A DNA stretch of 60,738 nt. Origin: Cylindrodendrum hubeiense. Lineage: Eukaryota > Ascomycota > Sordariomycetes > Hypocreales > Nectriaceae. The notes under the pieces were generated by a model that saw nothing but the letters and a program-made list of their open reading frames with translations, did no database searches and had not been told where the DNA came from. Made by a program: the position numbers and the translations under genes. Position 1 is the first letter of the stretch. Each line of letters starts with the position of its first letter. The stretch is taken from contig JAANBB010000240.1 in assembly GCA_014621425.1 (NCBI GenBank), positions 1 to 60,738 of the forward strand. The letters run 5' to 3'. Below, piece by piece: positions 53,937 through 60,738 of this stretch.

Positions 53937-56900
53937 AAGAGAGAGGGAGAGCATCTCCGGGGTTCCTAGGGGGGTGGCTGTCTCGACCCGGGGGAAGAGC
54001 TGCAAGCTTCTAGGACGACAGATGCCATAGTACATGATCCCGATGGGCTGGGGGGCCGAGAGTGTGGCCGCGGGCACTAGACAGGGCCCCCAAAGTACGC
54101 AGGCCCAATAAGTTGGGCCACAGCCAACAACTCCTCAATACCGAGCCCCGGCAACATGTCACTAGTGGCCAGCCAGTCCCATCGATGTCCAGTGTCCAAC
54201 GTGCATTGGCAGTCCACAGTGTCCCTCTCAATGAGTTTGTTTCCGCGCCGTCACGCTCGTGGGAGGCAACGTGGACCCGCTCGGCAGCGAGCCGATGGGA
54301 CGGGGCGGTTGGGACGAAAATCTCAAGGATTCCTGGTGCAGCTGGCCAGTCGTCGTTGAGACTTGGTTCGGCCTGGCGTCCCCTAGCGTCTTGGGCTTGC
54401 CTTGTTTCCCCTGGGCTTCCCCTGGGTAGGGAAAATGGCTCACTGTCCAAGCCCTGCTATGCCCAGATCTGCCTAGAGCTGGCTTGGAACTGCCACGATT
54501 GCGAGGGCTTCCCTGGTCGTGCTCAGGCACGGTGCATTAGTCAGGACCCGGCAAACGCACACACTCCAGGAACCTGGCAGCCGTGGACGCAACTGGTCCA
54601 CCCGGGATTATGACTGGGCTGATGGTCGGTTTCACCTCTTGATGGGGGCTAGAAAGGGTGCGCCCTGTGCCTGAACATGTGGCAACGAGGCAAGGGGGCA
54701 AGGTGTGCGGGGAGATCCACGGTGGCAGGGCTGGCACTGAGCTGGCACCCCTGCTCATCTCGATGGATGAGATGTCACCGCGGCTAGGCTGCGAGCGCGG
54801 AAGCGGAGGGAGTTGAGAGGAGACGGGGAGAAAACTCTGCCTCGTGGCGGGGCGAGAGAGGCTTGGATTGTCATTCGCAGAGCCCAGAGGTTGAGAAGCT
54901 GCGAGTTGACACTGTACGTGCCCTCCGGCAGCTCCCCGGCAGCGAGTACCAGATGCGCCTGAGATGCGCCTGATGCCTCAGGCTCGACGCCGTGGAACCG
55001 TGGAAGAGCGCCAGAAGAGCGCCGAAAGCAATGGCTTCCGCTGTCAAGGGAAGCTAATCGATCTTGTGCACTGTGAGCGCGGCGTCAAGGCCATCGCTCC
55101 CGATGGGAGCGGCAGATGGCCGGTTGAGATGAGAGGACATGCACTGCGCTGTGATACACGGGAGTCTCAATAAGGTTGTTTGCGGAGCTGCCAGCTGTTT
55201 CATCCCGATGCCAGCAAAGGGCATATCGAGTCTCTCGTTCGTTACGTCAGAGAGAGATGCAATTACGGACGCAAACGCTCAGAGACATGGCCAGCACCAA
55301 AGCTAGTCTCAGTGCCGGAGAGACACACCGAGCCACGTACAGGAGCATAATGCACTTGTTAGCCCAAGAACCCGTCCCAGCGACCGCTAAGTGGTCTCAC
55401 CGGTGAGTGAGCGCGTCTGAATTGTCTCGGAATGAAGCAAATTGATGCCCTTCCGGCCTCCCGCTGCCGCTTTCATGCCGCCATAAGGCTTCATTGGTTA
55501 TTGCTGTGCTGGGCGAATCAACCTGATGCCCTGTGACCAGTTCTCCTGCAGCCCGGTCCAGCCCAGCCAGCTGGCCAACTTGACAGACTCAGCTGGCCCA
55601 GCTGTGAGCCCTTGATGGTTTCTTCTTCCCATACTGTGCGCAACTTATTTCTTGCTTCACAGCTCCCGGGCCGCCTTCCTGGTTGGGCTACGTTCCGGCG
55701 CCCATCGCCCGCCATGGCTGCGGCTGTGTACCGATGTGCTTATTTTGTGGCATTGGCATTGGCATTGTCGGCGTTATTTGCCTAAAAAACAAGGTCTCGC
55801 ATAGCAATCTCCACCTCCTCGGAGACGGACTTGGTTCTGACACTACCCTACACCACTCACACCTTTTTCCACTCGCCCACCATCCCCACTCACACTCTCT
55901 GTCTTTTCTTCCGATCGCTGCAGGTCCATGCCGTTTTCCCAGGTACCAACTCCGGAAAGAAAATTCTTTTCCAATCGGCATCATTGGCTGGCGCCCACCG
56001 CCTGGTCGTTGGAATTGTGTGGAATCGCCCCACGGACGAGGCACCACCACCATTACACACGGTCCGCCTCTGCGTCTTCCGCTTCTTTCTTTGTCTTGAT
56101 AATTGATGATACAGCCTTGTTCCTCCAGCTGAACTCGGTTGCTATTATTGTCTCCAATAATAGAAGCAGACGCCAGAGAGCTGAGGCAAATATCGCTCAC
56201 ACACTTACTCACCCACTCACCAGTACCTCTCTTTCTGGAATTGTGAATGAAAATCACAGTCATCGAAAGCAGTCGCAGTCTCCACCATCGTCGCCCTTAC
56301 TTCGGATGTTGCAGTTGTCGCCGTCCAGAAATCCCGCTCGCCCAGTTTTACTGTGCTCTTTTTGACGAGGTGCAGTAGCTCTGATTTGAAAGCGACGGGC
56401 CAACGAATCTTATTCATTATTCTCCCAAGTCCTTCCACTCTCAGCGTTTGCCGGTGTCCGGCTCCCCACTTCCGTTATCCATCCGTCCAATACGCCCCCG
56501 TCTCTCAACAACCGTCTTCCACATGCAAATCCACTTGGCCCTCTGGAACGGAGTCTCGATGTCGAGTCAGTTTTGACTGACCGACGTTTAGGCGAAGGCC
56601 TGCATCCGGTGGGTCACCAACGTTCCCAGTGACATGGCTTCGGCATGACTCTTGAGTTCATATTGCGACCGGTGCGGTATGAGAATCCACCTAGTATGAT
56701 CACTTGGCCAAGGTATTGGTTCAATGGCTCATGAAGCTACTTTCAAGCTTCTAGGACTCATGCTAGATGAGTCCGTTTGGCAACTATTCATGCAAGGTGA
56801 AATCTTCTCTCTCGGGAATGCAGACCCGTTCTGCTGCCGAACAATGCAAGGGAACTGCATCAAGGCAGATCTTTCTGCCTTGAGCAATGCACCGCTCACG

Positions 56901-57400
56901 CGGATCCTCCCGCCCGGGCCTTTTTGCCTGTACCGAACTGCCATTGGGATTGATTACCGGGCCGTAACCCGGTAAACCGGAGACGGCGAGCTGGTGTTAT
57001 GCCGGCGTCGTTCTAAGTCACCGATGCAGCCACTTCTGTCAATCTTTGGGTGAATATTAAGAGGGCCGTATCGAAACACTATCACATGTGAAGCTGCTGA
57101 CGGGCATAAATGAGAGCGTCTTAGTGGCGCCTTTGACATGGTCGTCATTCAAGTTGGTTCTTGCCCTAATCGAGGTCTGGTCATGCATGATAAGACTGAG
57201 TGAACAATAGACTCGAGTAGCGTTTACTCAAGGAATGCTGTGGGTGTAACTTCTCATGCGAACTGGTGATGATGTTCTGGAAACCTTGTGCGTCATCTCA
57301 GTGTTGTTTTTATTGCAATCATGTTCTACAAGAGGTTTGTTAAGGTTGATTCAATAATATCATGCTAGGGACAGATAGCGTCATTTATTAACGCAAAGAG
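53937..57400. other. Long gene-poor region of normal GC
   Basis: About 3.5 kb without a supported gene. It is not AT-rich and shows no obvious RIP decay. Contents include a GGCATT hexamer triplicate (about 55,750), long C/T- and CA-rich tracts (55,860-56,230), a hairpin AAGGCAGATCTTTCTGCCTT (56,866-56,885) and a small dyad CGGGCCGTAACCCGG (56,959-56,973). It may contain an unrecognised non-coding RNA, a long regulatory region or lost genes. Confidence 0.45.
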
Positions 57401-57559
57401 CAATAAAATAGACACCAAATAGTTCATTTGATGTGATCTCCGGCTACTAACCGGTCTGAACCTCAAATTTGACATTATGGAAGCATTTTGTCGTCCGCTT
57501 GAACGAGATGTCAAGCTATAGGGTAGCACACCCCAAGGTGAAGCACCCCTCAGAGAAGC

Positions 57560-57686
57560 CCCACGGCGGTGGGCTCGGTGAGAGCTGGCGATAATCGATA
57601 AGCTGCTCGGCCTAAAAAAATTTCTACGCAGCTTCCTCCACTAAACCCATCCGCGATCCGCGAGCACACCACCACCCGACGCAACA
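57560..57686 (+). promoter_or_regulatory. RPA43 promoter with shared ribosome-biogenesis motifs
   Basis: CGATAATCG (57,590-57,598) overlaps ATCGATAAG (57,595-57,603), and AAAAATTTCT follows at 57,617-57,626. The same three motifs occur in the TSR1/UTP7 bidirectional promoter. The ATG at 57,687 follows by 60 bp. Confidence 0.6.
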
Positions 57687-59033
57687 ATGGCGCCAATCGC
57701 ATCGCCCGAGCCAGCGGCTCTCAAGCACGAGAAGAAGTCCAAAAAGGAAAAGAAGCGCGCGCGCGAGGAGGATGTCTCCGGAGATGGCGAGCGAAAGCAC
57801 AAGAGATCCAAGAGTGTCTCTGCTGAGATTGCTGCGGAGACCAACGGCGACGTGAAGGCCGACAAGAAGAAGAAGAAGAGCAAGAGCGACAAGCATGCCG
57901 AGAATGGTGTAACGAAATCCGAGAGCACACCTGCCGACGAGGAGTCGAAATCGGAAAAGAAGAAACACAAGAAGAAGAAGCACGCCGAGGCTGAAGATGC
58001 TACGCCTGAGGATGCAGATGAGGACAAGAAGAAGAAGAAGTCCAAGAAGTCCAAGAAGGAAATCGCCGAACCGGAACCCGAGGTCCAGTCGACACCCGAA
58101 CCTGAAGAGGACGCTCCCACCGACCCCGATGCCATGGATGTCGACACTGCGACTCCGTCCAAAACCTCCAAGTCTACGATCCACCAGCCGCCCGACATCC
58201 CCGCGAACCCCCAGTTCCCCTTCTTCACCCAGACCGTGTCTCTCTACGTGCCCCTGTACCCCATTGGATGGGCCCAGCCGGTGACCAACGCTCAGTACCA
58301 GCACCTACGACATCTTCAGAACAAGTACGTGCCGTCTCTCCGAGGCGTTTTGCTGGACTACAAGAATGTCGCGTTTGGCGAGAATCCAGGCAGGAAAGGC
58401 GCTGCTACGGATGATGAGTCGCCCGCGACAGTAATGGCTAAGGACGAGGCTGCCGTTGGGTTTGGCTGGATCACCGCCGACGTTGATCTCTTCGTTCCGA
58501 GCCGAGGTGCTTGGATGGAGGGAAGCGTCAACCTTCAAACCGAGGGACACATCGGCGTCGTCTGCTTCGGCAAGTTCAATGCTTCGGTCGAGGCCCGAAG
58601 ACTCCCCCCGTCATGGAAATGGGTCCCCAATGAGTCTCCCGAGGCACAAGGCTTCGAAGAGACTGCCTCCGTCATCACCTCCGACGACCACGGCGTGGTC
58701 CGACAGATCCACAGCACAGGCTTCTGGGTCGATGGCACCGGTGAGAAGATCAAGGGCAAGATCCGCTTCAGGATACGCAACTTTGACGTGGGAACCAGCG
58801 GTGAGACTAGCTATCTCAGCCTGGAGGGAACCATGCTGGATAAGAAGGGCGAGAAGGCGGTCGTCGCCGAGGAGGCTGAGACGGCGCGGATGCGCAAGAG
58901 CAACAGGGGTGGACTGAAGCGAGCGAGGAGGCGCGTGCCCGAGTTCAGTATGACTCGGTTCGACGTCGACGAGGAGCAGGCTCAGGACGACGAAGAGGCC
59001 AAGCGAGAGGTGCTGGCAGTGAGCGAGGATTAA
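57687..59033 (+). CDS. RPA43: RNA polymerase I subunit RPA43
   Basis: RPA43 forms the Pol I stalk with RPA14 and contacts Rrn3 during rDNA transcription initiation. The single-exon product is 448 aa. The first 150 residues are a repetitive lysine/glutamate-rich tail (EKKSKKEKKRAREED, DKKKKKSKSDKHAEN) that is longer than in yeast. The SHS2-like N-terminal fold follows (FFTQTVSLYVPLYPIGWAQP, LRGVLLDYKNVAFGENPG). The OB-fold comes next (VGFGWITADVDLFVPSRGAW, LQTEGHIGVVCFGKFNASVE, LPPSWKWV). An insertion (SPATVMAKDE) and an acidic tail complete it. It is convergent with the FHA gene. Confidence 0.9.
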   Translation: MAPIASPEPAALKHEKKSKKEKKRAREEDVSGDGERKHKRSKSVSAEIAAETNGDVKADKKKKKSKSDKHAENGVTKSESTPADEESKSEKKKHKKKKHAEAEDATPEDADEDKKKKKSKKSKKEIAEPEPEVQSTPEPEEDAPTDPDAMDVDTATPSKTSKSTIHQPPDIPANPQFPFFTQTVSLYVPLYPIGWAQPVTNAQYQHLRHLQNKYVPSLRGVLLDYKNVAFGENPGRKGAATDDESPATVMAKDEAAVGFGWITADVDLFVPSRGAWMEGSVNLQTEGHIGVVCFGKFNASVEARRLPPSWKWVPNESPEAQGFEETASVITSDDHGVVRQIHSTGFWVDGTGEKIKGKIRFRIRNFDVGTSGETSYLSLEGTMLDKKGEKAVVAEEAETARMRKSNRGGLKRARRRVPEFSMTRFDVDEEQAQDDEEAKREVLAVSED

Positions 59034-59130
59034 AGGCACGGCATGGAATTCAAAAGGAGCCAGGAGTTGTGTGATACCTTGATTGAAGGAGGAGTAAATT
59101 GTTACTGCAAACGGAGAGGCATTCTTGCTC

Positions 59131-59180
59131 CATCCAAGGAGCTATCCAAAGAGCTATCCAAAGTGCTATCCAAAGAGCGC
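59131..59180. repeat. 12-bp tandem repeat (CTATCCAAAGAG)n
   Basis: About four units of ATCCAAAGAGCT lie in the 3' flank of RPA43. The short frame that spans them has no other support. Confidence 0.8.
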
Positions 59181-59313
59181 GTCCATCAAAACCGAACTGA
59201 CATGACCAAAAAGAAAACAACCAAACCCCAACGCCGAGCCCTGTGACGCTAATTCTACCCATCATAAAGATTCGCTTGCTAGCTTGATGCAACACTTCTA
59301 CAGCCCGTACGGT

Positions 59314-60051
59314 TCACGCTGCCGCCCTCACCATGGGTTCCCACGGCTTGGCTAGATTCCACAGATATACTTCGCCCACCGGCTCGTCGCCCAACTGCTT
59401 GACAAAGATGTGTTGGAACAGGGGCACTGATGAGAAGAGAGGTGCCACTGGGGCGAGGGATGTGCGATCCCAGCCGACACTTAGGCCGTCAGTCCAAGCG
59501 GGCTGCTGGAGGAACGCGTCGACCTTTTCGCGGTATGCGTCCCAGTCGGCGGCGTGCTCGTTGACGATGATCTGGAAGCGCAGACCTTGGATGTCGATGG
59601 TGATGCGCTGTACCGTGTTGGGGAAGCCGTGCGAGTAGCCACTGCTGAGGATCCACGTATAGTCGGTCTGGTCGCCGTTGCTCTCCCAGTCGTACCAGAC
59701 CTGCGTGCCGCACTCAGAGAAGTCGTTGAGTACGAGCCTAGCCTCGGCGTCGAAGCTCAGTGCGCAGTGCTGCGAGGCGATGCCGGGGAGTGTCGGCAGG
59801 ACGACGTCGCAAGTGACCGGGTCGGAGCCGATGATGAAAGACCCCGGCCGCTTGGGCGCCTTGTCAAAGGACAGCTGGATCGCCTTGGCGGGCTTGCTGG
59901 AGATGAGGTTGGGGAGGCGAGAGGCGAGGATGGGCGATGAGGCCGTGGGGACGGCGCGGAAGTTATTTGAGAGGAGGTGGGTGGCTTTGTCGGCGAAGGA
60001 GCCACGCGCCGTTGGGACCAGCCAGGCGATGACGTTGGAGGGGCTCGACAT
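59314..60051 (-). CDS. FHA-domain protein
   Basis: This is a 245-aa single-exon protein with an FHA fold at about residues 60-130: SFIIGSDPVTCDVVLP, the SQH motif in GIASQHCALSF, and LNDFSECGTQVWYD. FHA domains bind phosphothreonine. The C-terminal part (ITIDIQGLRFQIIV, WDAYREKVDAFL, VGEVYLWNLAKPWEP) has no domain I recognise. In some fungi similar FHA modules precede a protein kinase; no kinase is present here before the TGA. The Met at 60,051 was chosen because the 81 in-frame residues upstream look like translated leader. Confidence 0.8.
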   Translation of the reverse strand: MSSPSNVIAWLVPTARGSFADKATHLLSNNFRAVPTASSPILASRLPNLISSKPAKAIQLSFDKAPKRPGSFIIGSDPVTCDVVLPTLPGIASQHCALSFDAEARLVLNDFSECGTQVWYDWESNGDQTDYTWILSSGYSHGFPNTVQRITIDIQGLRFQIIVNEHAADWDAYREKVDAFLQQPAWTDGLSVGWDRTSLAPVAPLFSSVPLFQHIFVKQLGDEPVGEVYLWNLAKPWEPMVRAAA

Positions 60052-60738
60052 GTTGGGATAAGGGGAATGAAGGTGGACCAAGGTATTACAAGGAGTAGAG
60101 GGTATTGATGTTGATGCGAAAGTCCAAAATAGACGGTGCAGTAGTAATAGGAAAATGCTGCAAAGAGTGGCAGAGTGACGAGCGAAAAAGACTGTCCTCG
60201 AATGTATATATCTGATCGACTCAAACGAGAGAGGCCGACAAGTTGGTTGGTTCCGTTGGAGTTGGAGCTGCAGGACACTGAAATAAGAAAACACACGATT
60301 GATTGAAGATGATTTGAGTCCAAGTCGAGGTTCTACACTGGGGGTTTATAATCTCTGGGACAGCTCCGAATAAATGTAGCCGGCTGTGAGCTGCGAGGGT
60401 TGCCGCGGACAACCACCGCGTCTCGTCCTGCACGCGTCGCGAAAACACATGACAGCCAGAGACGACCCCAGCTCCCGCTCGAGTCGCAAACACCTGTTTC
60501 GTCGGGGCATCGCCATGTTATGGGCGCTGGGTGCGTTGGCCGGCGGAGGGTGTGAGAGCGCGGGAGCGCCGTGGCCAATCGTTTGGTGTGGAGCCGTGTA
60601 AGTCGGGCATAAGCGGCCGCCACTGAGGCCAGCGACTGTCCTGCGCGCCGGCAGCGGTTCTGCGGGGGGTTTTTGCGCGAGGAAACCTGGTTCCTCTGGG
60701 GGAGGCCGGCGATGCAGATCGTGTGCGAGCGGCGGGCG
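60052..60738. other. FHA gene leader/promoter and window end
   Basis: The sequence is GC-rich toward the right edge. No further gene is supported before the window ends. Confidence 0.4.

Noticed and set aside
57624..58304. 226-codon and 195-codon minus-strand open frames over the start of RPA43
   Set aside because: Low-complexity Leu/Ser-rich translations of the Lys/Glu-rich RPA43 N-terminus; no domain and no promoter.
59043..59246. 67-codon plus-strand frame after RPA43
   Set aside because: Its body is the 12-bp tandem repeat (KELS repeats); no independent support.
1..60738. CRISPR arrays, bacterial operons, prophage or plasmid features
   Set aside because: No regularly spaced identical repeats and no prokaryotic gene organisation; introns and gene content are fungal.

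Overview
The window looks like chromosomal DNA of a filamentous ascomycete (Pezizomycotina, probably Sordariomycetes). The genes carry short 50-110 nt spliceosomal introns with gtaagt/gtatgt donors. The set includes a Dicer-like 2 protein, a Zn2Cys6 regulator, a RING-CH ligase, fungal GT34 and GT64 glycosyltransferases and an F-box-type protein. The repeats show C-to-T decay in CpA context, as expected from RIP. No bacterial features, tRNA, rRNA or CRISPR array were recognised. All calls come from reading the sequence; no database search was run, and names rest on motifs I recognise.

Layout. (1) 1-3,000: AT-rich nest of dead transposons. (2) About 3,000-14,290: a decayed tandem segmental duplication of 4-5 kb units. 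These carry an apparently undescribed family of two-exon genes for 62-69 aa proteins: three open copies and two broken ones, all on the minus strand. (3) 15,174-16,143: a Cys/His-rich fungal protein that ends against a truncated MITE. (4) 16,733-32,285: a housekeeping block with ureG, TSR1, UTP7, PTH2, a GT64 enzyme, nicotinamide riboside kinase and the full Dicer-like gene. (5) 34,171-42,441: a probable catabolic cluster with a Zn2Cys6 regulator, a cytochrome b2-type dehydrogenase, a DapA-superfamily aldolase and a Dal5-type MFS transporter. (6) 42,858-50,519: an RCC1-like protein, proteasome alpha-2, a membrane RING-CH ligase, a GT34 glycosyltransferase and a damaged-looking F-box-type gene. 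(7) 50,901-51,211: an intact non-autonomous hAT-type MITE with perfect 8-bp target duplications. (8) 52,978-60,051: a secreted cysteine-rich protein beside about 4 kb without genes, then RNA polymerase I subunit RPA43 and an FHA-domain protein.

Functional links. TSR1 and UTP7 are divergent around a 342-bp promoter and both act in 40S ribosome assembly. That promoter shares three short motifs with the promoter of RPA43, which sits 37 kb away and also serves ribosome production. The dehydrogenase, aldolase, transporter and regulator probably serve uptake and breakdown of a small hydroxy- or oxo-acid; their promoters share a CATCGGCCG motif, and the transporter promoter holds four CreA-type CTGGGG sites. 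DCL2 is the RNA-silencing Dicer, next to an island where repeats carry RIP-type decay.
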